The notes under the pieces are model-generated. The model saw nothing but the letters and a program-made list of their open reading frames with translations, had not been told where the DNA came from and searched no databases. A program made the translations under genes and the position numbers. Of a stretch of DNA of 64,000 nucleotides, positions 18,016 to 29,175 are shown in pieces; position 1 is the stretch's first letter; each line of letters begins with the position of its first letter. Source of the DNA: Campylobacter sp. (GTDB taxonomy: Bacteria > Campylobacterota > Campylobacteria > Campylobacterales > Campylobacteraceae). The DNA lies in assembly GCA_022775765.1 (NCBI GenBank), contig JALFKC010000063.1, forward strand, positions 1 through 64,000. The letters run 5' to 3'.

Positions 18016-19257
18016 ATGAATTTTTTAAGTGAAGGTTTTAAGGCTTATACTTCTGTGAATTTAGTCACTAGAATTATAGTTGGAATTTGTGTTGGTGCTA
18101 TTTTTGGTGTCGCGTTTAGATATGGTGTAGTTGAGGGTTTGGCCAGTTTCATAGGAATCTTTGGCAAACTTTTTGTAAGTGCACTTAAGGCTGTGGCGCC
18201 GATTTTGGTATTTGTGCTGATAGCTTCATCAATAATGATGGGTGAGCTAAAAAATATCAAAGGTTTGAGATATGTAATGTATCTATATGTGATAGGGACT
18301 TTTATTGCCTCTGTAGTTGGGGTTGGGTTTTCGTTTTTGTTTCCAACTGAGATAGTTTTGGTGCAAGATGAAGTAGCTGTGGTTAATGCACCAAGTGGGC
18401 TGGGAGAAGTGCTTACAAATGTGCTTTTAAATATTATCTCAAATCCAGTTGACGCTCTAGCAAATGCCAACTATATGGGAATTTTAGCGTGGGGTATCGC
18501 TTTTGGCGTGCTTTTAAGAACAGCTAGAGTTGAGACCAAAAATATGTTTGAGGATTTTTCAAATGCCATCACAAAAGTTGTAAGATTTGTCATAGAGTTT
18601 GCTCCATTTGGTGTTATGGGACTGATTGCGATAAGTATTTATGAAACTGGCAAAGATGGACTTTTAAGCTATGCTAAGATTACGATTTTGCTAGTTTGTG
18701 CGATGTTATTTTTAGCTCTAGTTGTCAATCCGCTCATTACTTGGCTATTTTTAAAGAAAAACCCATATCCGCTAGTTTTAAAAACCCTAAAAGAGAGTGG
18801 AATTACAGCGTTTTTTACAAGAAGTTCGGCTGCAAATATCCCTGTAAATTTAAATTTATGCAAAAAATTAGACCTTGATGAAGACCTCTATAGTATATCT
18901 ATACCGCTTGGTGCTACGATAAATATGGGCGGGGCTGCTGTGGTTATAGCAATACTCACTCTCTCAACAGCGTTTTCTTTAGGGGTTGAGGTGAGTTTCT
19001 TTTCTTCACTTTTGCTTTGCCTTGTGGCTACAATTGCAGCTTGTGGGGCTAGTGGGGTAGCTGGTGGGTCGCTTATGCTTATTCCGCTTGCTTGTTCGCT
19101 TTTTAATATTCCTGGTGAAACTGCAGCACAAGTTATCGCAATTGGTGTTATGATAGGTGTTATTCAAGATAGTCTAGAAACTGCTATCAATAGCTCAACA
19201 GATGTGCTATTTACTGCGATTGCGACATATAAAACAACTGATAAGGAATTTAATTGA
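18016..19257 (+). CDS. sstT: Serine/threonine:Na+ symporter
   Basis: DAACS family motifs, FFTRSSAANIPVN, GGAAVVIAILTLS. Confidence 0.92.
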   Translation: MNFLSEGFKAYTSVNLVTRIIVGICVGAIFGVAFRYGVVEGLASFIGIFGKLFVSALKAVAPILVFVLIASSIMMGELKNIKGLRYVMYLYVIGTFIASVVGVGFSFLFPTEIVLVQDEVAVVNAPSGLGEVLTNVLLNIISNPVDALANANYMGILAWGIAFGVLLRTARVETKNMFEDFSNAITKVVRFVIEFAPFGVMGLIAISIYETGKDGLLSYAKITILLVCAMLFLALVVNPLITWLFLKKNPYPLVLKTLKESGITAFFTRSSAANIPVNLNLCKKLDLDEDLYSISIPLGATINMGGAAVVIAILTLSTAFSLGVEVSFFSSLLLCLVATIAACGASGVAGGSLMLIPLACSLFNIPGETAAQVIAIGVMIGVIQDSLETAINSSTDVLFTAIATYKTTDKEFN

Positions 19258-20963
19258 ACTGGAATTTAACTGAGTTTTTCAAAGACAAAAAAGAGTTTGA
19301 CGGATTTATTTTATTAACCAAAAAATCTGCGATGGAGTTTGAAAGTAATTATAAAAATAGGCTTGTAAATTTGACTAGCGATGAGTTTTATATCGCACTA
19401 AAAGAGTATGAAAATATCAATAAAAATATCGCTAGAGTTGAAACCTACGCGTATTTAACATTTGCAAAAGATACTAGCAAGGGAAGCTTTTTGGTGGCGT
19501 GCGAAAAGATAGCAAATGAGATCACAAAGCATATTTTGTTTTTTGAACTTGAGTTTGGTGAGATAAAAGATAAGGCTAAATTTATCAAAAACTCAAAAGA
19601 ATACGCTTATTATTTAAGCCTTATTGACAAGCAAAAATCCCACCGTCTAAGTCAAAAAGAAGAGGGTTTGCTTCTTAATCTTTCACCACTAAGCAGTGGC
19701 TACACTAGGCTTTTTGATGAGAGTTTGGGACTAATGAAATTTGAGTTTAACTCTCAAATTTGTGAGCTTGAAGAGCTTCTTAGCCACTTTAGTGACGAAG
19801 ATAGACAAAACAGAAAAGAGGCCTCTATCTCTTTAAGTAAAGGGCTTAGGGCTAACTCTCATCTTCTAACTTTTATACTCAATATGATAAGAGCTGATCT
19901 TGAGATAAAAAGAGATATTAGAAGCTACGAAAAAAGCGAAGATATTATGCACGAATACAATCAAATCTCTCGCTCTAGCGTGGACGCGTTAATTAAAGCA
20001 ACTGAGAGTAGTTTTGGAATGGTTGGCAAATATTATGAGAGAAAAAAAGAGCTTTTGGGCTTTGATGAAATTTATGACTATGATAGATACGCCCCTATTG
20101 GCAAAAGCTCTCAGATTAGCTATGAAGAGGCCAAAAAAGTGGTGCTTGATAGCTTTTATGAGTTTAGTAGTGAGTTTGGCAATCTAGCTAAAAAAGCTAT
20201 GGATGAAAACTGGATTGATGTCTATCCAGCCAAAGGCAAAATGTCAGGGGCTTTTTCTCATAGTGCGGTTAGTGATATTCATCCATTTGTAATGCTAAAT
20301 TTCACAGGCAAAACAAGGGATGCTTTTACGCTAGCTCACGAATTAGGACACGCAATTCACCAGCACCTAGCCTATAGCGTGGGATATTTAAACTCAAATA
20401 CCCCGCTTACCACAGCTGAAACAGCTTCAGTTTTTTGCGAAATGCTAGTTTTTAAAAATCTAGTCAAAAACGCTAGCAAAGATGAGAAAATTACGCTTCT
20501 TGCCAGCAAGATTGAAGATATATTTGCCACCTTATACAGACAGATAAACTTCACCACTTTTGAAAGGCGAATTCACTCACTCAAAGGTGACTTGCAAACT
20601 GAAGAGATAGATGAGATTTGGATGGAAGAGAGCAAGAAGATGTTTGATGGCAAACTAAAGCTAAATGAGTATTACTCTTGTTGGTGGGGCTATATTTCGC
20701 ACTTTATCCATTCGCCATTTTACTGCTACGCTTACGCTTACGCTCAGCTTTTGGTATTAGCGATATTTGGGCTTTATAGTAGTAGAAAGTGTGAAAATTT
20801 TGTAGAGATTTACACAAAATTTTTAAGCCTTGGTGGTAGCAAATCACCAAAGGAGATGGTTGGAGCGTTTGAATTTGATATAGAAGATGAGAGATTTTGG
20901 CAGATTGGTATAGATGAGATTGCTAAACTTTGCAGCGAATTTGATGAACTTACAAAATCTTAG
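19254..20963 (+). CDS. pepF: M3 family oligoendopeptidase F
   Basis: HELGHAIHQHLA zinc motif; TTG start overlapping the sstT stop. Confidence 0.93.
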   Translation: MNWNLTEFFKDKKEFDGFILLTKKSAMEFESNYKNRLVNLTSDEFYIALKEYENINKNIARVETYAYLTFAKDTSKGSFLVACEKIANEITKHILFFELEFGEIKDKAKFIKNSKEYAYYLSLIDKQKSHRLSQKEEGLLLNLSPLSSGYTRLFDESLGLMKFEFNSQICELEELLSHFSDEDRQNRKEASISLSKGLRANSHLLTFILNMIRADLEIKRDIRSYEKSEDIMHEYNQISRSSVDALIKATESSFGMVGKYYERKKELLGFDEIYDYDRYAPIGKSSQISYEEAKKVVLDSFYEFSSEFGNLAKKAMDENWIDVYPAKGKMSGAFSHSAVSDIHPFVMLNFTGKTRDAFTLAHELGHAIHQHLAYSVGYLNSNTPLTTAETASVFCEMLVFKNLVKNASKDEKITLLASKIEDIFATLYRQINFTTFERRIHSLKGDLQTEEIDEIWMEESKKMFDGKLKLNEYYSCWWGYISHFIHSPFYCYAYAYAQLLVLAIFGLYSSRKCENFVEIYTKFLSLGGSKSPKEMVGAFEFDIEDERFWQIGIDEIAKLCSEFDELTKS

Positions 20964-20966
20964 GGG

Positions 20967-21371
20967 GTGTTGATGTTAGATAAAATTTTATCCGATGAAA
21001 AATTTGCAAATATGATGAGCAAAAATGTTAAGGAGTGTCTAGAGTTTTTGCTTGAAAAAGGGTGTGCGTTTTCTGTGTTAGTAAATTTATCACTAACCAA
21101 ATTTGAACCTGAGTTGCCTGAAAATTTAAAGGTAAATTTCAAGCTTCCAGCTGTGCTTTTTGAACTTGATGGCTACACGCTAGAGAGTGCGTATTTGGAT
21201 GGCGATGGCCTTAAATTTCACGCAGGATTTGGCGAAGAGATGTTTGAATCATATGTGAGTGTTAAATTTGGTGGAATAGTGCAAATTTTAGTGGAGCAAA
21301 GTCCAGTGCTAGTAAATTTCTCAATCCACAAGCCCAAAAAAGAGACAAAACGCGTCTTTAAACCTTTATAA
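20967..21371 (+). CDS. Conserved hypothetical protein
   Basis: 134-aa ORF between pepF and the helicase gene. Confidence 0.75.
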   Translation: MLMLDKILSDEKFANMMSKNVKECLEFLLEKGCAFSVLVNLSLTKFEPELPENLKVNFKLPAVLFELDGYTLESAYLDGDGLKFHAGFGEEMFESYVSVKFGGIVQILVEQSPVLVNFSIHKPKKETKRVFKPL

Positions 21372-21409
21372 GCTAAATTTGGTATAATTATAATTTTTAA
21401 AGAAGAGTT

Positions 21410-23470
21410 ATGGATATACTAAAAGATTTAAATGAAGCACAAAAAGCCGCTGCAACTCACATAGATGGACCGATGTTAATACTAGCTGGAGCAGGCAGTG
21501 GTAAAACCAAAACTATCACCGCAAGGTTAGCGTATCTGCTAGCCAACGGCGTCCCACCAAGTTCAACTTTGACGCTAACTTTTACTAATAAGGCTGCACT
21601 TGAGATGAAAAATAGGGCGTATTCTTTGATTGCTACTAAGCTTGATACGCCGCCACTACTATGCACTTTTCACAAATTTGGACTACTGTTTTTAAAGTTT
21701 TACATAAGCGAACTTGGCCGCAAAAATAACTTTATCATTATAGACACTGATGACAAGAAAAAAATCATCAAATCCTTTGAGAGCGATATTAGCACATCTA
21801 TAATCGCCAGCGAAATCTCTAGGTTTAAAAACTCACTAATTAGTGCTGATGAAGCTATGCAAAATTTGCTAAAAATTAGCATTGATGAGACCAAATACAA
21901 AAGTGAATTTTACGCAAAAATAGGTGAAATTTACAAAAAATATGAAACTATGCTTATCAAAGAAAATTTAGTAGATTTTGATGATTTATTGGTGCTTCCA
22001 TACAAAATTTTAGAACAAAATGACAAGCTTTGTGTGGAAATTTCAGACAGATATAGATATATAATGGTCGATGAGTATCAAGATACAAACGAGCTTCAGT
22101 TTAAACTTCTCAAAAAGCTTTGCAAAACTCACGAAAATTTAGTCGTGGTGGGTGATGATGACCAAAGCATTTATGGATGGCGAGGGGCTAGGGTAGAAAA
22201 TATTTTAAACTTTAAAAATGAATTTAAAGATGTCAAAATAGTAAAGCTTCAAAATAACTACCGCTCAACTAGCAAAATCCTAGCCGCAGCCAACGAACTG
22301 ATCGATTATAACCGCAACCGCCTTGGCAAAGAGTTAATCCCAACGCTTGAAAAAGGCGATGATATAGAGATTTTGGATTCAATTGATGAAAACTCAGAAG
22401 CCACAAAAATATCTTCAAAGATAACAAAACTCATTCAAAGTGGCGTCAAACCGCAAAATATCGCTATTTTATACCGAGTTAATGCGCTTTCAAGAAGTAT
22501 TGAAGATGGGTTGGCTAAGGCAAAAATTGCATACAAGATGGTTGGCGGGATTAAATTCTACGAAAGAGCTGAGATCAAAGACGCAATTGCGTATCTTAGG
22601 CTTATATTAAATCCAAATGATGATTTTTCTCTAAGACGGGTGATAAATCGCCCAAAAAGGGGGCTTGGTAAAGCCTCTCTTACCACAATCGAAAAAGTAG
22701 CATTTGAAAATAAAATTTCAATTTTTGAAAGCATTGACAAACTTGAGCCAAAGCAGGTTAGCAAAAAAAGCTTAGATGAGCTTAAAAAGCTAAAAGAGCA
22801 TATTTTAGCCTTAAGAGACGAGGATGGAATTTACAATCAAGTCTTAAAACTTGACGCGTTTATTGGTATCAAAGACTTTTATCTATCTATGCCAGATGGC
22901 GAAGATAGAGTGGCAAATATTGATGAGTTTTTTGCAATGCTAAAAGATGAGATCAAAAATAACATTGAGTTTGATATAGAAGAGTTTTTAAATGATTTGT
23001 CGCTAAAAAGCGAGCAAGATAATATAAGCGATGAAGCGATTTCGATAATGAGTATTCACGCAAGCAAGGGCCTTGAGTTTGATCATCTATTTGTCATAGG
23101 GCTTGAAGAGGGATTTTTCCCACTGATTGGCGATACTAGCGATATCGAAGAAGAAAGACGCCTTGCGTATGTGGCTATCACTAGAGCCAAAAAAACTCTG
23201 ACTTTAAGTAGGAGTGAGAGTAGATTTTATCGTGGCAAAAGATCGCACCTTGAAAAGAGTAGATTTTTGAGTGAGGCTGGACTTTGCGAAGGAGCGATGG
23301 TTTTTGCTAAAAGTGATGAGTATAAAAAAGGCGATATTGTCAAACACAAACTTTTTGGAATTGGCAGGGTTAGTGCGGTTAGTAAGGTCAAAACTAGCCT
23401 AAAGTTAGAGATAAATTTTGGCGGAATTACTCGCCAAATAATGTCTGATTTTGTAGAAAAGGTCGTATGA
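21410..23470 (+). CDS. UvrD/Rep/PcrA-family DNA helicase
   Basis: LNEAQKAAATHIDGPMLILAGAGSGKTKTIT, VDEYQDTN, VGDDDQSIYGWRGA, YVAITRAKK. Confidence 0.96.
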   Translation: MDILKDLNEAQKAAATHIDGPMLILAGAGSGKTKTITARLAYLLANGVPPSSTLTLTFTNKAALEMKNRAYSLIATKLDTPPLLCTFHKFGLLFLKFYISELGRKNNFIIIDTDDKKKIIKSFESDISTSIIASEISRFKNSLISADEAMQNLLKISIDETKYKSEFYAKIGEIYKKYETMLIKENLVDFDDLLVLPYKILEQNDKLCVEISDRYRYIMVDEYQDTNELQFKLLKKLCKTHENLVVVGDDDQSIYGWRGARVENILNFKNEFKDVKIVKLQNNYRSTSKILAAANELIDYNRNRLGKELIPTLEKGDDIEILDSIDENSEATKISSKITKLIQSGVKPQNIAILYRVNALSRSIEDGLAKAKIAYKMVGGIKFYERAEIKDAIAYLRLILNPNDDFSLRRVINRPKRGLGKASLTTIEKVAFENKISIFESIDKLEPKQVSKKSLDELKKLKEHILALRDEDGIYNQVLKLDAFIGIKDFYLSMPDGEDRVANIDEFFAMLKDEIKNNIEFDIEEFLNDLSLKSEQDNISDEAISIMSIHASKGLEFDHLFVIGLEEGFFPLIGDTSDIEEERRLAYVAITRAKKTLTLSRSESRFYRGKRSHLEKSRFLSEAGLCEGAMVFAKSDEYKKGDIVKHKLFGIGRVSAVSKVKTSLKLEINFGGITRQIMSDFVEKVV

Positions 23471-24285
23471 ATAGGCTTTTTGTCGCAAATAAACCAAGTG
23501 GAATTAGTTCAAATTTTTTCTTATCACAGCTAAAACGCAAATATGGCGTGAAAAAAGCAGGCTTTTCAGGCACACTTGATCCATTTGCAAGTGGGGTGCT
23601 AGTGGTTGCATTTGGAAACTATTCAAGGCTTTTTAGATTTTTAAATCTCTCGCCAAAACGCTACAAGGCTACCATCTGGCTAGGGGCGAGTAGCTCTAGT
23701 TTAGATAGTGAAAATATAAGCAAGGTTTTGGATATTAAACCCTTTAAGCTCTCACAAATTAGCCAAATATTGATACCCTTAAAAGGGCAAATTACCTATA
23801 CGCCACCAAAATTTAGTGCTAAAAAAGTAGCTGGGAAAAGGGCGTATAAACTAGCTAGAAGTGGGGTTGAGTTTGAGCTAAAAAAAGAGATAATGGAAGT
23901 TTTTGATTTAAAACTACTATCTTATATGCACCCGTTTTTAACCATAGAACTAAGCGTTAGCAAGGGTGCTTATGTGAGATCTTTTGCACAAATTTTAGCT
24001 CAAAATTTAGGCGTTATAGCAACTCTTAGCTCGCTAGAAAGACTTAGCGAAGGGGAGTTTAAATTTGAAGATGAAAAAGAGTTAAATCCACTTGATTTTA
24101 TAAGCTTGCAAGAAAATTTTTATAACTTAGAAGCTGAGAATATTTTGCTTGGCAAAAAGCTTGATATTAGGGACTTTAAAATCCATAGTGATGGAGCTTA
24201 TTTAGTCAAAATTGCTAAGTTTATCTCTGTGTTAGAGTTTAAAAATGGCGAAATCAGTTATCTTTTAAATAGGTTTGAGATTTGA
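23467..24285 (+). CDS. truB: tRNA pseudouridine(55) synthase
   Basis: KPSGISSN, GFSGTLDPFASGVLVVAFG motif; ATGA overlap with helicase stop. Confidence 0.95.
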   Translation: MNRLFVANKPSGISSNFFLSQLKRKYGVKKAGFSGTLDPFASGVLVVAFGNYSRLFRFLNLSPKRYKATIWLGASSSSLDSENISKVLDIKPFKLSQISQILIPLKGQITYTPPKFSAKKVAGKRAYKLARSGVEFELKKEIMEVFDLKLLSYMHPFLTIELSVSKGAYVRSFAQILAQNLGVIATLSSLERLSEGEFKFEDEKELNPLDFISLQENFYNLEAENILLGKKLDIRDFKIHSDGAYLVKIAKFISVLEFKNGEISYLLNRFEI

Positions 24286-25049
24286 AAAGTTATGCAAAGA
24301 TTAATATATTTTTAAAAATAGTTGGTAAAAGTGGAAATTATCACCAAATTTTATCTCGTTTTATTTTGCACAAAGAGCTTTTTGATGAGATAAGCTTCAC
24401 TGATAAGGTAGGGATTTCATCAAATGTCGTGATTGATGGAGAAAATATCATAAATAAAACTATCAAGGCCTTTAAAAAAGCTGGTTTTGAGAGTGAATTT
24501 GGTGATTTTTTGGCAAATCACGGAGTGCATATTAATAAGCAAATTCCTATGGGAGCGGGGCTTGGCGGTGGTAGTAGCAACGCTGGAGTGTTTGCTTTGA
24601 TGATAAATGATGAGCTAAATTTGCGTCTTAAAACTAGCGAACTGATTGAGATTACAAAAAGTGTAGGAAGCGATATTGCGTTTTTTATCAAAGCTTTAAA
24701 AAATGGCTTTAACAGTGCAAATGTTAGCTCACTTGGCGAAGTAGTTGAGAGTTTTAGCGATGAGATGCCACATTTAAGCGTTTTTACGCCACCAATTCAC
24801 TCAGATACAGCCAAGGTTTATAGTGAATTTCGCCAAAAATTTATGGATAAAATAGATATAAATTTAGCAAAAAAGCTTATAAATTTAAAATCAAAAGATA
24901 TACTTCAAATTTATAAAAACTATGAACTAAACGATTTGATTTGGGCTTTTTTGAGTTTAAATCCAAATTTCTCGCTTAAAGATGGTGAGTTTTTAAGCGG
25001 AAGTGGGAGTTCGTATTTTAAGGTAGAATTTAAGGTGGGGCAAATTTGA
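24282..25049 (+). CDS. ispE: 4-diphosphocytidyl-2-C-methyl-D-erythritol kinase
   Basis: [32 protein letters not shown] motif; TTG start overlapping truB stop. Confidence 0.95.
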   Translation: MKSYAKINIFLKIVGKSGNYHQILSRFILHKELFDEISFTDKVGISSNVVIDGENIINKTIKAFKKAGFESEFGDFLANHGVHINKQIPMGAGLGGGSSNAGVFALMINDELNLRLKTSELIEITKSVGSDIAFFIKALKNGFNSANVSSLGEVVESFSDEMPHLSVFTPPIHSDTAKVYSEFRQKFMDKIDINLAKKLINLKSKDILQIYKNYELNDLIWAFLSLNPNFSLKDGEFLSGSGSSYFKVEFKVGQI

Positions 25050-25516
25050 AAGAGATAGCTAAAAATAAAAAAGCACTTTTTGACTTTAGTATTATAGAAA
25101 CTTACGAAGCTGGGATAGTTTTAAAAGGTAGTGAAGTCAAAAGCATAAGGGCTGCAAGAGTTAATCTAAAAGATAGTTTTGTGCGTGTTATCAAAAATGA
25201 GCTTTTTTTGCTAAACGCACATATTGCCTATTTAGCTACCACAAACGCCTATTATAAGCCTGATGAAAGAGCAGCTAGAAAGCTTTTGATGCACAAAAAG
25301 CAAATTGCTAAACTTCATTCAAAAGTTACACTTGAGGGTTACACAATAGTGCCTATTTCACTTTATTTAAACTCAAAAAATTTAGTTAAGGTTAAAATTG
25401 CACTTGCAAAAGGCAAGAATTTACACGACAAAAGAGAGACTTTAAAGAAAAAAGATATGCAAAGAGAAGCAAAGTCAGCTCTGTCTAACGCATTGAAAGG
25501 AAAGATAAAATGGTAA
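25046..25516 (+). CDS. smpB: SsrA-binding protein
   Basis: [34 protein letters not shown] start overlapping ispE stop. Confidence 0.97.
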   Translation: MKEIAKNKKALFDFSIIETYEAGIVLKGSEVKSIRAARVNLKDSFVRVIKNELFLLNAHIAYLATTNAYYKPDERAARKLLMHKKQIAKLHSKVTLEGYTIVPISLYLNSKNLVKVKIALAKGKNLHDKRETLKKKDMQREAKSALSNALKGKIKW

Positions 25517-26127
25517 AAAAAATTATAGGTTTTATGCTTGTAGCACTTTTTTTGGCTGGTTGCAATGATGAAAAAACTACTCAAGCCACTCAGAGTGTTG
25601 ATGAATTTAAGCCATTTGAACTCGGCGAAAAAGTAACACTTACAAGCGTAATGGGAAATTCTGTAACTCTAGTAAGAACCGAAAAAGGCTTTAAAATAGA
25701 TGATAGTGACAAGGTTTTAATGCTTGATATTTTTGGGACTTACTGTCCGCCTTGTAGGGATGAAGCACCCCATCTTATGGGCTTTCAGCTCAAAAACTCA
25801 GATGAGTTGATGATAGTTGGGCTGATACATTTTGAAGATGTTAGTGATGAGTATATTATTGATAGTTTTGCCAAGCAGTATAATGCGTATTATTTCATTG
25901 CAAATTCCAATGCAAATCCAAATGCACGCATTGTCGAGCAGGTCTTAAAAGATATCAATTATCAACACGCACTTAGTATCCCTTTTAAACTCGTCTACAA
26001 AGATGGCGTGGTGCAAGACCTTACAAACAACGAAAGGCCAAATAGCCCAATGAGAAACTACTATATAGGTGCCTTAGATATAAATTTGCTTGAAAATGAT
26101 TTTGATAGGATAACAAGTGGCGATTGA
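25510..26127 (+). CDS. Thioredoxin-like lipoprotein
   Basis: Lipobox [19 protein letters not shown] thioredoxin-like CxxC. Confidence 0.88.
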   Translation: MVKKIIGFMLVALFLAGCNDEKTTQATQSVDEFKPFELGEKVTLTSVMGNSVTLVRTEKGFKIDDSDKVLMLDIFGTYCPPCRDEAPHLMGFQLKNSDELMIVGLIHFEDVSDEYIIDSFAKQYNAYYFIANSNANPNARIVEQVLKDINYQHALSIPFKLVYKDGVVQDLTNNERPNSPMRNYYIGALDINLLENDFDRITSGD

Positions 26128-26416
26128 GATAGAAAACGAAGTATTACAAAGAGATAAAATTTACATCCCCAAACTTTATAAGGTGATTTTGCATAACGAT
26201 GAAGTTACAACAATGGACTTTGTGACTGAGATTTTAACGACTATTTTTGACAAAAAATACGATGACGCGGTTAGCACAATGCTAGAAATTCACACCAAAG
26301 GAAGTGCTGTGTGTGGAATTTACACAAAAGAGATCGCCCTAACCAAACAAAACTCAGTGCTTAATGCTGCAAAAACGGCAAATTTCCCACTAAAATGCAC
26401 ACTTGAACAGGAGTAG
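26117..26416 (+). CDS. clpS: ATP-dependent Clp protease adaptor
   Basis: YKVILHNDEVTTMDFVTEILTTIF; followed by clpA. Confidence 0.95.
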   Translation: MAIEIENEVLQRDKIYIPKLYKVILHNDEVTTMDFVTEILTTIFDKKYDDAVSTMLEIHTKGSAVCGIYTKEIALTKQNSVLNAAKTANFPLKCTLEQE

Positions 26417-26418
26417 AT

Positions 26419-28554
26419 ATGATAAGCACCAAATTTAACTACTACATTAAACAAGCTGGTGATATGGCGTATAGAAGTCAGCACGAATACCTAACTACAG
26501 GGCATTTGCTCTATACTATCATCAAATTTGATAGCGATATGAAGTATCTATTGAGTGAATCAAATGTAAGCAATATTGATATGCTTTATCAAAACTTAAC
26601 CGATATGATAGAAAAAACCCCAAAGGCTAGAAAAGATAGCATTTTTCCTGTGCTAACCCATTCGCTTGAGACTATTTTAAGACAAGGGGAAGAGAGTTTT
26701 GATGAGTATGATGAGGTCGATTTTTTAGAAGAGATAGTAAGTGATAAGGAGAGTGATTATTGCAGAATTTTGGAATTTCACGGCTTTGATACGCAAAAAT
26801 TTATGAGTATTGAATATCAAGAAGAGCAAAACTCAAACGCCTCTTTTTTGGAACAATACACTCAAAATCTCAACCAAAAAGCTAAAGATGGCAAGATTGA
26901 CGTAGTAATTGGACGCCAAAATGAAATCGCACGAACCTTGCAAATTCTTTGCCGTCGCAAGAAAAATAATCCCATACTAGTGGGCGAAGCTGGAGTTGGC
27001 AAAACGGCGATAGTTGAAGGAATTGCACTCTTGATTGAAGAGCAAAAAGTCCCAGCGAAGCTTGCTAATAAGGTGATTTATTCACTCGATAATGCAGCCT
27101 TAATTGCAGGTGCAAAGTATAGAGGTGATTTTGAAGAGCGACTAAAAGGGGTGGTGGATGAGCTTAAAAATGACGAAAATGCAGTGCTTTTTATAGATGA
27201 AATTCACACCATCATAGGTACAGGAAGCACCGGCGATAGCACACTTGATATGTCAAATCTGCTTAAACCTGCTTTGTCAAACTCTGAAATCTCTTGCATA
27301 GGAGCGACAACCTATAGTGAGTTTAGAAATTTTAGCAAAGATAGAGCGTTAGCTAGGCGTTTTACCAAGGTTGATATAAACGAGCCAAGCCTAGATGATT
27401 CATTTTTAATCCTAAAAGGGCTAAAGAGCAAATATGAGAGTTTTCATAATGTAAAATTTAGTGACGCTATCCTTAAAAAAAGCACAGAGCTTGCCAAAAG
27501 ATATATCACAGATAAGTTTTTGCCTGATAGTGCGATTGATTTGATTGACGAAGTTGGGGCGAGCTTTTCTATCAAAGACAAAAAAGGCAAAACTATCAAA
27601 GAAGAGGACCTTTTATCTGTGCTTGGCAAATACGCCAATATCGCAAATGTCTCTAAAGCCTCAAATAACGAAGAGGTGCTTAAAAACCTTGAAACTAATA
27701 TCAAAAAAGAGCTTTTTGGGCAAGATAGTGCAGTTAGTGCATTAAGTGACGCGTTAATTCGCTCATATGCGGGGCTGGGTTCTGAAAATTCCCCAATAGG
27801 TGTGTTTTTATTCACTGGAAGCAGTGGAGTTGGCAAAAGTGAATTAGCCAAGCTTTTGGCAAAAAATTTAGGTGTAAATTTTATCAGATATGATATGAGT
27901 GAGTTTATGGAAGCTCACAGCGTCTCAAAACTGATCGGCTCACCACCTGGATATGTTGGGTATGAAAGTGGTGGCACGCTCACAAACGCTATCAAAAAGC
28001 ACCCTTATAGCGTGGTTTTGTTTGACGAGATAGAAAAGGCTCATCCAAGTGTGGTTAATGTATTTTTGCAAATTTTTGATAATGCAACTTTGAGTGATAA
28101 TAGCGGAGTGAGTGCGGATTTTAAAAACACCGTCATAATAATGACTTCAAATTTAGGCACCAAAGAAGCCCCACAAATGGGCTTTACTAAGGATGATTCA
28201 TATAAGGTTGATAATGCGGTTAGAGAGTTTTTTAGTCCTGAGTTTAGAAATAGAATTGACAAAATTATAAATTTTAACCACCTTGATAAAGAGATTTTAT
28301 ACAAAATTGTAGATAAAACCATCACTGAAATCTCATCAAAGCTTAAAAATATCACTATAAATTTAAGCCCTTTAGCAAAAGACGAGCTGATAAATCGTGG
28401 GTATAGTGCTGAGTTTGGAGCTAGAAACTTAAAACGAGTGGTAAATAATGCAGTAAGCGATAAGCTTTCAAAAGAGATAGTTTTTGGAAGCTTAAAAAAT
28501 GGCGGAGTAGCTCATATAGACTTTAAAGATGGCGAGTTTGAATTATCTATTTAG
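26419..28554 (+). CDS. clpA: ATP-dependent Clp protease ATP-binding subunit ClpA
   Basis: Two AAA+ modules [13 protein letters not shown] and [14 protein letters not shown]. Confidence 0.97.
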   Translation: MISTKFNYYIKQAGDMAYRSQHEYLTTGHLLYTIIKFDSDMKYLLSESNVSNIDMLYQNLTDMIEKTPKARKDSIFPVLTHSLETILRQGEESFDEYDEVDFLEEIVSDKESDYCRILEFHGFDTQKFMSIEYQEEQNSNASFLEQYTQNLNQKAKDGKIDVVIGRQNEIARTLQILCRRKKNNPILVGEAGVGKTAIVEGIALLIEEQKVPAKLANKVIYSLDNAALIAGAKYRGDFEERLKGVVDELKNDENAVLFIDEIHTIIGTGSTGDSTLDMSNLLKPALSNSEISCIGATTYSEFRNFSKDRALARRFTKVDINEPSLDDSFLILKGLKSKYESFHNVKFSDAILKKSTELAKRYITDKFLPDSAIDLIDEVGASFSIKDKKGKTIKEEDLLSVLGKYANIANVSKASNNEEVLKNLETNIKKELFGQDSAVSALSDALIRSYAGLGSENSPIGVFLFTGSSGVGKSELAKLLAKNLGVNFIRYDMSEFMEAHSVSKLIGSPPGYVGYESGGTLTNAIKKHPYSVVLFDEIEKAHPSVVNVFLQIFDNATLSDNSGVSADFKNTVIIMTSNLGTKEAPQMGFTKDDSYKVDNAVREFFSPEFRNRIDKIINFNHLDKEILYKIVDKTITEISSKLKNITINLSPLAKDELINRGYSAEFGARNLKRVVNNAVSDKLSKEIVFGSLKNGGVAHIDFKDGEFELSI

Positions 28555-29125
28555 ATGACTAATAAAATTGATTAGTTTGATATATGATTTGTGCTATTTT
28601 GTTAGTAAGCGAATTTAAACTGAAATTAGATTGAATTTATCAAGATATTTAAACTGTTAGCTATGTTATGATATTGTTTTTGGTAAAATTTTTAGGTAAA
28701 TAAAGTAGGTCTTATGATTTAATTTCAAAGGCTAAATTTATGAAAATTAGTATATTTTTAAATATTATAGTTTTATTTTGAAAAATAAAAAAACTTGCTA
28801 AATTTTAAGCATAAAAATAAATTATAATTATAAGAATATGTTTTATAAAATTAATGATAGTTTTTGAAATGAGTGAAGCATTTTTTAATAAGAGTATTGA
28901 TTTTTGCTAAGCAAATTTTTCTAAAATCAAAAATAGATTAAATTTTGAAATTTTTTTGACAGATATTATAAAATAAATGACAAAATCTCTGATATGATTG
29001 AAAAGATAATTAAGCAAGAAAGCACAAAATCAAACTATAGGGAAATATTGACTATTATTTAAAAATTAAAGTGTAAATTTAGCAATTTGCTAAAATATAA
29101 ATTATTTACATATCACTTTATAGCT

Positions 29126-29156
29126 ATTGATACTTCTTTAAAAAAGAAATATCAAT
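29126..29156. terminator. Terminator-like hairpin downstream of uppP
   Basis: ATTGATAcTTCTTT / AAAGAAaTATCAAT inverted repeat. Confidence 0.45.
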
Positions 29157-29175
29157 AAAATATTTGTATTTTAAT

